The notes beneath the pieces were generated by a model. That model saw only the letters and a program-made list of their open reading frames with translations, was not told where the DNA came from and ran no database searches. Shown one piece after another: positions 17,862 through 27,363 of a stretch of DNA of 64,000 nt. The stretch is taken from positions 8,363-72,362 of the forward strand of contig JBJXDZ010000058.1 of the NCBI GenBank assembly GCA_046154645.1, given 5' to 3'. Position numbers and translations under genes: made by a program. The stretch is from Ga0077555 sp046154645. GTDB lineage: Bacteria > Pseudomonadota > Alphaproteobacteria > Rhizobiales > Hyphomicrobiaceae. How positions within the stretch are numbered: position 1 is the stretch's first letter; every line of letters begins with the position of its first letter.

Positions 17862-18201
17862 TCAGGATCGCGACTTTCCCGAGCGGCGTGACTTCATGGT
17901 CAAGGCCAAGTCAATGGCCGGCCTGAGATCATTGTTGTCCTCGATCCGCAGCATCCGGATATCGCGAACGGACGGTGCAAACCAGTCGAACTCGATCGTC
18001 ATCTCCTGAACGGCCAGTTGGCAGCGGACGACGTCAATGCTGTCATCGCCGAAGTAGACACTTCCCTGCTGGTGATCAAAGCCGCGCTCCCGCAGAAACT
18101 TGCCGATATCGGAGTGGGCATTCTGCCAGGATGCGCCAGGATGCGCCGGGATAGCTCGCCTGCAGCAGTTTCGTATCCAGGTCGAACGAGATCGCGTACA
18201 T
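17862..18201 (-). pseudogene. vapD: frameshifted vapD-family endoribonuclease toxin gene
   Basis: VapD proteins are small Cas2-like ribonucleases that often act as toxins. The frame starting at 18201 (MYAISFDLDTKLLQASYPG, with GGGAG 10 nt upstream) continues in the family pattern only if it shifts inside a 10-bp exact tandem duplication at 18125-18144. Removing one copy joins it to the frame with FLRERGFDHQQGSVYFGDD and FDWFAPSVRDIRMLRIEDN, giving 109 residues, normal for VapD. As it stands, translation from 18201 runs out of the family frame after about 23 codons and stops near 18076. The gene lies just downstream of the sdh operon terminator. The break may be real, a reversible slippage state, or an assembly error. 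Confidence 0.82.
18125..18144. repeat. 10-bp tandem duplication that breaks vapD
   Basis: GCCAGGATGC occurs twice back to back (18125-18134 and 18135-18144, plus strand). Ten bases is one more than a multiple of three, so the extra copy changes the reading frame of the minus-strand vapD gene. Confidence 0.9.
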
Positions 18202-18330
18202 GACCGGCGATCTCCCGCCCTTCTTGATGTTGTGTCCGATTGTGCGCGTGAGTTGCATGCCCCAGATTTAGCACGAGCAGCATCGGACGCCAACGGCACT
18301 TCGGCCGCATGCCTCACTACAAAGGCAGGA

Positions 18331-18360
18331 GCGGCGCAACGATCGCCATCGTTGCGCCGC
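18331..18360 (-). terminator. strong hairpin ending the sdhCDA transcript
   Basis: A perfect 13-bp stem (GCGGCGCAACGAT and ATCGTTGCGCCGC) with a 4-nt CGCC loop begins 46 nt after the sdhA stop. The following bases on the minus strand are only weakly T-rich (CTCCTGCCTTTG). Confidence 0.7.
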
Positions 18361-18406
18361 CAATGCATTCACTTGCATTGCTCAAGGAGCGCAATCGTTA
18401 TTGATC

Positions 18407-20254
18407 TCAATACACCCGCGCCTTGGGCTCGATGTACTTCATCTCGTTGGTCATGGTGTAGGTGTGCACGGGACGGTAATCGATCTTGACCTGACGCTTG
18501 GCGTCGTCGGCCCAGGTCAACGTATGCTTCATCCACTGCTTATCGTCGCGGTCGGGGAAGTCCTCGTGGGCATGCGCGCCACGGCTCTCTTTGCGGTTTT
18601 CCGCCGAAAGCATGGTGACGGCAGCCTGCGAGATCAGGTTGTCGTACTCCAGCGTCTCGATCAGATCCGAGTTCCAAACCAGCGAGCGATCAGTCGTCGC
18701 AATATCTGAGGTGCCCTTCCAGATGTCGATGATCTTCGTGGCTCCCTCTCCCAGCACCTGGCTGGTGCGGAACACGGCACAGTTGTTCTGCATCAGGCGT
18801 TGCATCTGCAGGCGAAGCGTGGCTGTGGGTGTGCCGCCGCTCGCGTTCCGGAAACGATCAAGACGGGAAAGGGCGAGCTCGGCTGCATCCTTCGGCAGTT
18901 CAGCATGCGCCGCGCCCTTCTCGGTGGTATCAGCGGCGCGCAAACCTGCGGCGCGGCCGAACACCACCAGATCGATCAGCGAGTTCGAACCCAGGCGATT
19001 GGCGCCGTGCACGGAGACGCACGCTGCCTCACCGATGGCCATCAGACCGGGCACAATGGTATCGGGGTTGCCGCCTTTCAGCGTCACCACCTCGCCGTGA
19101 TAGTTGGTTGGGATGCCACCCATGTTGTAGTGCACCGTTGGCAGCACCGGGATCGGCTCGCGGCGCAGATCTACACCGGCGAAAATCTTGGCGCTCTCCG
19201 TGATACCCGGCAACCGTTCCGCCAGGATCTTCGGATCCAAATGGTCGAGGTGCAGGTAGATGTGATCCTTGTCTTTGCCAACACCGCGGCCTTCGCGAAT
19301 TTCGACGGTCATTGAGCGCGAGACGACGTCGCGGGAAGCCAGATCCTTCACATGCGGCGCATAGCGCTCCATGAAGCGCTCGCCGCTCGCGTTGGTGAGA
19401 TAGCCGCCTTCGCCGCGACTGCCCTCTGTGATCAGCACGCCGGCGCCGTAGATGCCGGTCGGATGGAACTGCACGAACTCCATGTCCTGCAGCGGCAGGC
19501 CCGCGCGCAGCACCATGCCACCGCCGTCGCCCGTGCAGGTGTGCGCCGACGTGCACGAGAAGTAGGCGCGGCCATAGCCGCCCGTGGCCAGGATGGTCTT
19601 CTTGGCGCGGAAACGATGCAGCGTGCCGTCATCCAGCTTCAAGGCGATGACGCCACGGCACACGCCCTCCTGATCCATGATCAGGTCGATGGCGAAATAC
19701 TCGATGAAGAACTCGGCTGAGTACTTCAGCGATTGACCATAGAGCGTATGCAGCATGGCGTGGCCGGTGCGGTCGGCGGCAGCGCACGTGCGTTGAGCAG
19801 GCGGTCCTTCGCCGAATTCCGTGGTCATGCCGCCGAACGGGCGCTGATAGATCCGCCCGTCCTCGGTGCGCGAGAACGGCACCCCGTAGTGCTCCATTTC
19901 ATAGACGGCTTGCGGCGCATTGCGGCAGAGATATTCGATGGCGTCCTGGTCGCCGAGCCAATCAGCACCCTTGACAGTATCGTACATGTGCCATTGCCAG
20001 CTGTCGGCGCCCATGTTGCCGAGGGCGGCAGCGACACCGCCCTGTGCCGCAACCGTATGCGAGCGCGTCGGAAACACTTTGGTGACGCAGGCCGTCTTGA
20101 GACCCGCCTCCGCGCACCCAAGCGTTGCCCGCAGCCCGGCGCCTCCGGCGCCGACCACCACTACGTCGTAGGTATGGTCGGTCATGGGATAGGCGCGCCC
20201 GTTGACCGCGGGCTTTGCCACGCCGTTCGCTGCGCCGTTGGTCTTTCCAGCCAT
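18407..20254 (-). CDS. sdhA: succinate dehydrogenase flavoprotein subunit
   Basis: The catalytic subunit of respiratory complex II, 615 residues, which oxidises succinate to fumarate on the cytoplasmic side of the membrane. The FAD-binding motif VVVVGAGGAGLRA, the SHTVAAQGG segment with the covalently flavinylated His, TGHAML, the catalytic-region SRGEGGYL and HGANRLGSNSL are all present. The first about 25 residues are a low-complexity extension that is not part of the core. I use ATG at 20254; a TTG two codons upstream overlaps the sdhD stop. It is third in sdhCDA, and sdhB, which normally follows, is not here; a terminator follows instead. Confidence 0.95.
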   Translation of the reverse strand: MAGKTNGAANGVAKPAVNGRAYPMTDHTYDVVVVGAGGAGLRATLGCAEAGLKTACVTKVFPTRSHTVAAQGGVAAALGNMGADSWQWHMYDTVKGADWLGDQDAIEYLCRNAPQAVYEMEHYGVPFSRTEDGRIYQRPFGGMTTEFGEGPPAQRTCAAADRTGHAMLHTLYGQSLKYSAEFFIEYFAIDLIMDQEGVCRGVIALKLDDGTLHRFRAKKTILATGGYGRAYFSCTSAHTCTGDGGGMVLRAGLPLQDMEFVQFHPTGIYGAGVLITEGSRGEGGYLTNASGERFMERYAPHVKDLASRDVVSRSMTVEIREGRGVGKDKDHIYLHLDHLDPKILAERLPGITESAKIFAGVDLRREPIPVLPTVHYNMGGIPTNYHGEVVTLKGGNPDTIVPGLMAIGEAACVSVHGANRLGSNSLIDLVVFGRAAGLRAADTTEKGAAHAELPKDAAELALSRLDRFRNASGGTPTATLRLQMQRLMQNNCAVFRTSQVLGEGATKIIDIWKGTSDIATTDRSLVWNSDLIETLEYDNLISQAAVTMLSAENRKESRGAHAHEDFPDRDDKQWMKHTLTWADDAKRQVKIDYRPVHTYTMTNEMKYIEPKARVY

Positions 20255-20256
20255 TT

Positions 20257-20679
20257 TCAAGCCCCGAAGGAGAGTTTCAGAACAGCGAATACGCAGGTCA
20301 GGCCCACGAGGATCGCAAAAAACGTATTCAGCATGAGATATGCGACCTTGCGCCCCTCAGCCGTCACATAGTCCTCGATGATCGTCTGCATGCCGAGGCG
20401 CATGTGATAGATCCCTGAGACGATGAGCAGCAGCAGCGGGATGGCCAGTAGCGGGTTCTTCAAGGCGGCCTTGACCACGCCGTGAGGGGCACCTGCCAGC
20501 CGCACCACATGCCACGTCAGATAGGCGACCAGGAAAATATTGGCGACAGCGGTAACCCGCTGCCACCAGAAATGATCGGCACCTTCTTTGGCCGAGCCAA
20601 GGCCGCGGGCGCGCGACAGCGGGGTGCGGATGCGAGCCTTGGTTGGCGATTCGGTCGGGCGCAGCGTTGGCGTGCTCAT
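20257..20679 (-). CDS. sdhD: succinate dehydrogenase membrane anchor subunit
   Basis: A 140-residue hydrophobic subunit with three membrane helices that anchors complex II and helps bind haem b and ubiquinone. The HFWWQRVTAVANIFLV segment, the AWHVVRL-like helix and HMRLGMQTIIEDYV are typical of alphaproteobacterial SdhD. The ATG at 20679 shares one base with the sdhC stop codon, and its own stop is 2 nt before the sdhA start, indicating translational coupling. Confidence 0.9.
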   Translation of the reverse strand: MSTPTLRPTESPTKARIRTPLSRARGLGSAKEGADHFWWQRVTAVANIFLVAYLTWHVVRLAGAPHGVVKAALKNPLLAIPLLLLIVSGIYHMRLGMQTIIEDYVTAEGRKVAYLMLNTFFAILVGLTCVFAVLKLSFGA

Positions 20680-21092
20680 CACAGCGCTCCCTTGGTCAGG
20701 GCAAAGAACCAGATCACAGCCGTGAGCGCGATCGAAACAATGATACTGCCCCAGGACAGGCGATCGACGGTCGAGAGGTCAAACCCCCGGCCCGTATCCC
20801 ACAGCAGGTGCCGCATGCCGCCGAGCATGTGATGCATCAGCGCCCAGGTGTAGCCGATCATGACAAGGCGCCCGAGCGGCGTGGTCAGCAGGCCGTTGAC
20901 CCAGTCGAAGTATTGCGGGCTGGTCGCCGCCGCCACCAGCCACCAGGCCAGCAACAACGTCCCGGCATAAAGGGCAGCACCCGTGATGCGATGCAGGATC
21001 GACATCATCATGTTAATGAGCGGGCGATAGATCTGGATATGCGGGGACAGCGGACGCGGCCGCGCAGTCTGGGTCGGATTGGCTTCCGCCAT
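20679..21092 (-). CDS. sdhC: succinate dehydrogenase cytochrome b556 subunit
   Basis: A 137-residue three-helix subunit of complex II. It carries the family signature RPLSPHIQIYRP near the N-terminus, MSILHRITGAALY (the conserved SxxHRxTG element), and the haem-ligand helix ALMHHMLGGMRHLLWDTG. I chose ATG at 21092, which has GGGAGAG 8 nt upstream; the open frame continues to 21194 but that part is not conserved. First gene of sdhCDA. Confidence 0.93.
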   Translation of the reverse strand: MAEANPTQTARPRPLSPHIQIYRPLINMMMSILHRITGAALYAGTLLLAWWLVAAATSPQYFDWVNGLLTTPLGRLVMIGYTWALMHHMLGGMRHLLWDTGRGFDLSTVDRLSWGSIIVSIALTAVIWFFALTKGAL

Positions 21093-21248
21093 TGAGTGAG
21101 CTCTCCCGGAGACGAGTGGTGCCGGGGTTTGTAACGCGGCAGGTCGACGCTCGCAATTCCAACCTGTCGAGGAATGCGGCCAGTGCATAGCCATAAGCGC
21201 GCAGGGCCCAGACAGCCCGCAACTCGAACTACCGGGCGCGATCCAAAA

Positions 21249-22220
21249 TCAGTCCAGGTTGTCGACGATGGCCTTGCCCAGGCCGACGCCGCTCTCGAAA
21301 GCATGCTCCGCAAGGCGCCCCAGGCACCAGTCGCCAGCAACGCCCACCATGTGCTCGCTCGAGAACAGGAACGTTTCACCAAGGGAGCTATCTACCAGTC
21401 CCTGGCGCCACAAATGGGCCGAGAGTTGGGCCGGGCGTGATGGCGGCAGGCTCAGCACGTTGCACACCTCATTCCACATTTCACTGGCGACAACTTCCGG
21501 ATCTGCATCCTCGGTCTCGCGGCTCCAGCCGGGTGACGCATGGATGACAACGTGATCGCCCCGGCCCGGTCGCCCAGGCTTGGCGTTGTTGCGGGCCACC
21601 CAGCGGACGACCTCCGACATGTCCGAATAGACATCACGCACCGGCAATACGCGATCCTCGAGCCGCACCAGGACGGCCCAGCAGGGAGCAATGCGCACTC
21701 GGGAAATCGGGTCGGCGAGCTCGGGAATACGGCCGACCAGTAGGCTCGCCTCGTTGGCCGGCGTGGCCACGGCCACGGCGTGAAATGGCCCAGCCGCCGA
21801 CTCGTCCTCGAACCAGAGCATCCAACCTTTGTCGGCACGTTGAACGGTGTGAACACGCCGTTCCGTGTGGATCCGAACACCTTCCGCCAGCGGGCGAACG
21901 AGGGAGCTCATACCGGGTGTGCCAACGAACCAGGGATGCATCTGGCTGATGGCCTCGCCGGTTTCCGTTTTCGGGCTCCAGCGGGTGGCATAGGCAGCAC
22001 TGACCAACTCGTTGAGATAGCCGGTAAATCCAGCCGATCGGGCGGTAACGTACTGGGCGCCATGGTCGAAAGGCGTGAGACCAAGTCGTGTCGTTGCCAT
22101 GCGACCGCCGATGATGCGGTCTTGCTCGAACAGCTCGACGTAGCAACCGGCGCGGCGCAGAATTCGTGCGCACGCGAGGCCCGCCACCCCTGCCCCGATT
22201 ACTGCAACCCGCTTCGTCAC
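21249..22220 (-). CDS. FAD-dependent amine-oxidase-like (renalase-type) oxidoreductase
   Basis: A 323-residue flavoprotein with an N-terminal dinucleotide motif (VAVIGAGVAGLACARIL, residues about 5-21), an acidic residue at the end of strand 2 (VELFEQD), then GGRMATTRLG and FDHGAQYVTA, the pattern of bacterial renalase-like amine oxidases. The C-terminus has the FAD contact VGVAGDWCLG followed by AFESGVGLGKAI. The start is uncertain: GTG at 22220 (GGGG about 6 nt upstream) is preferred; GTG at 22247 would add nine residues. It is divergent from the sulfotransferase gene. Substrate unknown; bacterial renalase-like enzymes oxidise isomeric forms of NAD(P)H. Confidence 0.75.
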   Translation of the reverse strand: MTKRVAVIGAGVAGLACARILRRAGCYVELFEQDRIIGGRMATTRLGLTPFDHGAQYVTARSAGFTGYLNELVSAAYATRWSPKTETGEAISQMHPWFVGTPGMSSLVRPLAEGVRIHTERRVHTVQRADKGWMLWFEDESAAGPFHAVAVATPANEASLLVGRIPELADPISRVRIAPCWAVLVRLEDRVLPVRDVYSDMSEVVRWVARNNAKPGRPGRGDHVVIHASPGWSRETEDADPEVVASEMWNEVCNVLSLPPSRPAQLSAHLWRQGLVDSSLGETFLFSSEHMVGVAGDWCLGRLAEHAFESGVGLGKAIVDNLD

Positions 22221-22497
22221 CTGTGCCCCGGCTCTGCCCGCAACCACCGCCCTAGGGCGTCAGTGCGAGCACTTCGGTGCGAGAACGGATCGGATCTGCA
22301 TTCAGACCTTTGAAATTCCGCCGCACCATCTGTGACGTTTGCACAACATCCCTGCGAGACTGTTAACGAGTGACCGGGATCGGACGAAGCCAGCAGTGGC
22401 CGTCGGCCTCGCCGCACACGGTCCACCTCGGCAGCCCAAGTCGCCTCGACAAGCGGTTCCACGTAAGGCCTTGCGAACAGCAGCCAGAGTCTCGAAC

Positions 22498-23475
<978 letters not shown>

Positions 23476-23653
23476 CACCAGCATCAGCGGCCCCTTGTCT
23501 CCTACCCGGTGGTGCGACGCGGGTCAGCCATGTCGAGCCAATCGGTGCCGATCAGCACGAGGGGAGTTGGCGGCGCCCTTGCGGTATGTAATCTTAAGTC
23601 GTACTCACCCCAGATCGGAATTTTTCGCGAACTGACGCAAGAGGCAATCACGC

Positions 23654-24514
23654 ATGCGATACGAGACCCCGGATACCCTCGAGGCGGCCGCCAAGCTGTT
23701 GGCCGGCGCGAGTGGTGATGCTCGCGTACTGGCGGGAGGCACCGACCTTCTCGTCCAGATGAAGGCCGAGGTGCTGACCCCCACCCTCATCGTCGACATC
23801 AAGCGCATCGCCGAGACGCGCACCATCAAGGAGGAAGCCGGTGGCTTCCGCATCGGCGCCGCCGTCACGGGCGCTGAATTGAAGGAGCATGCCAAGCTCA
23901 AGGCCGCTTGGCCAGGTCTGGTCGAGGCGGCAAACCTCATCGGCTCGACGCAGGTGCAGGGCCGCGCCACGATGGGCGGCAACCTGTGCAACGGCTCTCC
24001 CGCTGCCGACAGCGTTCCTGCTCTCATCGCCGCCAGTGCCGTGGCGTCCGTCGTTGGCCCCACCGGCCGTCGCGACATCAAGGTCGAGGACGTCATGCTG
24101 GCGCCGCGCAAGCTCGCCCTCCAGAAGGGCGAAATCATCGCGTCCTTCTTCATCCCGGCCAAGCCGGCCCATACCGGGGACGCCTATCTGCGCTTCATCC
24201 CGCGCACCGAAATGGACATCGCCGTCGTCGGCTGCGGCGTCGCGCTGACACTCGACAATGCCGGCGTCTGCACCGCTGCCCGCGTCAGCCTTGGCGCAGT
24301 CGCGGCGCGACCGCTGTTGGTGGCCGATGCCGCGAAGGCCCTCATCGGCACCAAGATCGACGATGCCGCCATCGCCAAGCTGGAAGCGGCAGCGAAAGCG
24401 GCCTGCAGCCCCATCGACGACAAGCGTGGCACCAAAGAGTTCCGTATCGACGTGGCCGGCGTGCTCGCTCGGCGCACTGCACTGATCGCCCTCGAGCGCG
24501 CAAGGAAGAACTGA
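23654..24514 (+). CDS. xanthine dehydrogenase family protein, FAD-binding medium subunit (CoxM-like)
   Basis: A 286-residue subunit that carries FAD and passes electrons from the iron-sulfur subunit to an acceptor. It shows the FAD-binding element LAGGTDLLVQMK (residues about 28-39) and the second FAD block ATMGGNLCNGSPAADSVPAL (about 104-123), followed by the CO dehydrogenase flavoprotein C-terminal domain. First gene of a three-gene operon; the next start is 2 nt after its stop. A run of AAGAGG-type purines precedes the ATG. Confidence 0.92.
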   Translation: MRYETPDTLEAAAKLLAGASGDARVLAGGTDLLVQMKAEVLTPTLIVDIKRIAETRTIKEEAGGFRIGAAVTGAELKEHAKLKAAWPGLVEAANLIGSTQVQGRATMGGNLCNGSPAADSVPALIAASAVASVVGPTGRRDIKVEDVMLAPRKLALQKGEIIASFFIPAKPAHTGDAYLRFIPRTEMDIAVVGCGVALTLDNAGVCTAARVSLGAVAARPLLVADAAKALIGTKIDDAAIAKLEAAAKAACSPIDDKRGTKEFRIDVAGVLARRTALIALERARKN

Positions 24515-24516
24515 CC

Positions 24517-24996
24517 ATGGCTAAGCATCACGTATCCACGATCGTCAATAACGACCCCGTCGAGTTCCTCTGCGAGACGGATCAGACTCTTCTCGACGTG
24601 CTCCGGGACGAGCTCAACCTGACTGGCGCCAAGGAAGGCTGCTCGTCGGGCGACTGCGGTGCCTGCAGCGTCCTCGTCGACGGCCGTCTGGTCTGCTCCT
24701 GCCTCATCCTCGGCGTCGAGGCAGCCGGCAAGAAGATCGAGACTATTGAAGGCATGGCAAGCGGCGACAAGCTGCATCCGCTGCAACAGAAGTTCCTCGA
24801 GCATGCAGCCCTGCAATGCGGCATCTGCACGCCAGGCGTTCTGATCGCGGCCAAGGCGCTGCTGGCCAAGAACCCGAACCCGACCGAGACCGAGACCCGC
24901 TACTGGCTGGCCGGCAACCTCTGCCGCTGCACCGGCTACGACAAGATCATCCGCGCCGTGATGGATGCAGCAGCCGACATGCGCAAAGGAGCTTGA
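24517..24996 (+). CDS. xanthine dehydrogenase family protein, 2x[2Fe-2S] small subunit (CoxS-like)
   Basis: A 159-residue electron-transfer subunit. The plant-ferredoxin-type cluster motif CSSGDCGACSVLVDG (residues about 43-57) and the second cluster motifs CGICTPG and LCRCTGYDKI (about 103-109 and 141-150) give all eight cysteines. It starts with an AAGGA site 10 nt upstream and stops 4 nt before the large subunit gene. Confidence 0.93.
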   Translation: MAKHHVSTIVNNDPVEFLCETDQTLLDVLRDELNLTGAKEGCSSGDCGACSVLVDGRLVCSCLILGVEAAGKKIETIEGMASGDKLHPLQQKFLEHAALQCGICTPGVLIAAKALLAKNPNPTETETRYWLAGNLCRCTGYDKIIRAVMDAAADMRKGA

Positions 24997-25000
24997 GATC

Positions 25001-27280
25001 ATGCAAGATCGCGTAACTCCACCAAAATACGACATCGTCGGAACGCGGCCGATCCGCCCCGACGGCGCCGACAAGGTGACCGGTCGCGCCCGCTTTGGTG
25101 CCGACATGAAGATGGCCGGCCAGTTGGTGGGCCGGATCCTGCGGTCGCCGCATCCGCACGCCCGCATCAAGTCCATCGATGCCTCGAAGGCGCTCGCGCT
25201 ACCCGGCGTCAAGGGTGTCGTGACCCGCGACGACTTCAAGGATCAGGCCTCCGAGTTCGTGCCGGCCGGCGAAATGCTGATCAACTACCGTGACGTTGTC
25301 CGCAACGTCATGGCGCGTGAAAAAGTGCTGTTCGAAGGCCATCCTGTTGCCGCCGTCGCCGCCACCAGCGAGTCGATCGCCCGCCAGGCCTTGAAGTTGA
25401 TCAAGGTCGACTACGAGATCCTGCCGCACGTGATCGACGAGGTCGAGGCCATGAAGCCCGACGCACCGATCCTCGAGGATGGTATGATCACGGCGGGCGT
25501 GACGCCGGCGCCGACCAAGCCCTCGAACGTCGCCAAGCGCGTGGAATTCACGCTCGGCGACATCGAGAAGGGCTTCAAGGACGCCGACATCATCGTCGAG
25601 CGTGAGTTCAAGACCAAGCCTGTCCACCAGGGTTACATCGAGCCGCACGCCTGCATCGCCAGCGTGTCGGAGGACGGTACGGCTGAGCTGTGGACGTCGA
25701 CCCAGGGTCACTGGATCGCCCGCGCCCACTGCGCCCGCCTGCTCGGCTGGGACATCACCAAGCTGCGTGTGACATCGTCGGAAATCGGCGGCGGTTTCGG
25801 CGGCAAGACGGTGGTGTATGGCGAGCCCATCGCGTTGGCGCTGGCCAAGAAGACGCGCAAGCCGGTCAAGATCGTCATGAGCCGCGAGGAAGTGTTCCGC
25901 GCTTCCGGCCCGACGTCGGGCGCCACGGTGTGGATCAAGATGGGTGCCAAGAAGGACGGCAAGATCGTCGCCGCCGAAGGCATCCTGAAGTTCCAGGCCG
26001 GTTGCTTCCAGGGCAGCCCCGTGCAGCCCGCCTGCATGTGCGCCTTCGCGCCCTATGACCTCGAGCACGTCAAGGTCGTCGGCTACGACGTCCTCTCCAA
26101 CCGGCCGAAGGTCGCAGCCTATCGCGCGCCCGGCGGTCCGATCTCGGAATACGCCGTCGAAAGCGTCGTCGACGAGATCGCCGAGCTGCTCAAGATTGAC
26201 CCGATCGAACTGCGCCTGAAGAACGCCGCCAAAGAAGGCACCAAGGCTGCCTACGGTCCGAAGTTCGGTCCCGTCGGCCTGATCGAATGCCTCGAGGCGG
26301 CCAAGGACAGCCCGCACTGGAAAGCGCCACTCATGAAGAACCAGGGCCGCGGCATGGCTGCCGGCTTCTGGTTCAACATCGGCGGCGAGACGACGGTCAA
26401 CTTGCAGCTCAACGAGGACGGTACCCTCACCCTGCAGGCCGGCACGCCCGACATCGGTGGCCTTCGCGCTTCGCTCGCCATGATGGCGGCCGAAGAGCTG
26501 AAGATCCCCTATGAGAAGGTGCGCCCGATCATCGCCGACACCATGTCGCTCGGCTACAACTTCCTCACCGGCGGCAGCCGCGCGACGTTCTCGTCGGGCA
26601 TGGCCACCGTGGAAGCAGCCCGCTCGATCATCAAGCAGTGCTGTGGACGCGCCGCCAAGCTCTGGGAAATCCCCGAGGATGCGGTGACGTTCGAGAACGG
26701 CGAGTTCCGCCCCGCCGGTGACAACGCCGGCAAGCACAAGCCGATGAAGCTGGCGGAAATCGCCAAGGTTGCCGGCAAAACCGGTGGCTCCATCGTCGGT
26801 GTCGCCGCCATCTCGGCGCAGGGTGCAGCTCCCAGCTTCGGCGTCCATATCGCCGACACCGAGGTCGATCCCGACACCGGCAAACTGACGATCACGCGCT
26901 ACACCGTGATCCAGGATGCCGGCAAGGCGATCCATCCGTCCTACGTCGAAGGTCAATTCCAGGGCGGCGCCGTGCAAGGCATCGGCTGGGCGCTGAACGA
27001 GGAGTACATCTACGGCGACGACGGCAAGCTGCAGAACGCCGGCTTCCTCGACTACCGCATCCCTGTCGCCTCCGACCTGCCGATGATCGACACCATCATC
27101 GTCGAAGTGGCGAACCCACGCCATCCCTATGGCGTGCGTGGCATCGGCGAGACGCCGATCATCCCGCCAATGGCGGCGATCAACTCGGCTGCGCGCCGCG
27201 CCACGGGCGTACGCATGTTCGAACTACCGCTGTCACCGCCGAAAGTTCTGAAGGCCATGAAGGACGCGAAGAAGGTGTGA
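25001..27280 (+). CDS. xanthine dehydrogenase family protein, molybdopterin-binding large subunit (CoxL-like)
   Basis: The 759-residue catalytic subunit carrying the molybdenum-cytosine-dinucleotide-type cofactor. Visible are the N-terminal DKVTGRARFGAD block, EIGGGFGGK (cofactor contact, about residues 263-271), and the C-terminal GIGETPIIPPMAAI with the catalytic Glu. The active-site loop reads AYRAPGGP, not AYxCSFR, so it is not a form I CO dehydrogenase; it is closer to the broad form II/aldehyde or N-heterocycle hydroxylase group. Substrate unknown. It ends the operon at a terminator. Confidence 0.9.
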   Translation: MQDRVTPPKYDIVGTRPIRPDGADKVTGRARFGADMKMAGQLVGRILRSPHPHARIKSIDASKALALPGVKGVVTRDDFKDQASEFVPAGEMLINYRDVVRNVMAREKVLFEGHPVAAVAATSESIARQALKLIKVDYEILPHVIDEVEAMKPDAPILEDGMITAGVTPAPTKPSNVAKRVEFTLGDIEKGFKDADIIVEREFKTKPVHQGYIEPHACIASVSEDGTAELWTSTQGHWIARAHCARLLGWDITKLRVTSSEIGGGFGGKTVVYGEPIALALAKKTRKPVKIVMSREEVFRASGPTSGATVWIKMGAKKDGKIVAAEGILKFQAGCFQGSPVQPACMCAFAPYDLEHVKVVGYDVLSNRPKVAAYRAPGGPISEYAVESVVDEIAELLKIDPIELRLKNAAKEGTKAAYGPKFGPVGLIECLEAAKDSPHWKAPLMKNQGRGMAAGFWFNIGGETTVNLQLNEDGTLTLQAGTPDIGGLRASLAMMAAEELKIPYEKVRPIIADTMSLGYNFLTGGSRATFSSGMATVEAARSIIKQCCGRAAKLWEIPEDAVTFENGEFRPAGDNAGKHKPMKLAEIAKVAGKTGGSIVGVAAISAQGAAPSFGVHIADTEVDPDTGKLTITRYTVIQDAGKAIHPSYVEGQFQGGAVQGIGWALNEEYIYGDDGKLQNAGFLDYRIPVASDLPMIDTIIVEVANPRHPYGVRGIGETPIIPPMAAINSAARRATGVRMFELPLSPPKVLKAMKDAKKV

Positions 27281-27306
27281 CGGTTTTCTTGCTGGTTTGA
27301 ATGCCG

Positions 27307-27337
27307 AGGCCCGCGCGGGGAACTGCGCGGGCCTTTC
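27307..27337 (+). terminator. intrinsic terminator of the molybdoenzyme operon
   Basis: A perfect 10-bp stem (AGGCCCGCGC and GCGCGGGCCT), 8-nt loop and TTT, 27 nt after the large-subunit stop. Confidence 0.8.
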
Positions 27338-27363
27338 CCGTTAACGCCACGGCGATGTCATCG

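Noticed and set aside
25199..27124. 641-codon minus-strand open frame opposite the molybdoenzyme large subunit
   Set aside because: It is the antisense of a gene with intact family motifs. In high-GC codon usage the complementary frame stays open. Its composition (many His, Asp, Gly) is typical of such shadows.
25001..27280. Carbon monoxide dehydrogenase (form I) assignment for the large subunit
   Set aside because: The active-site loop lacks the Cys-Ser-Phe-Arg signature required for CO oxidation.
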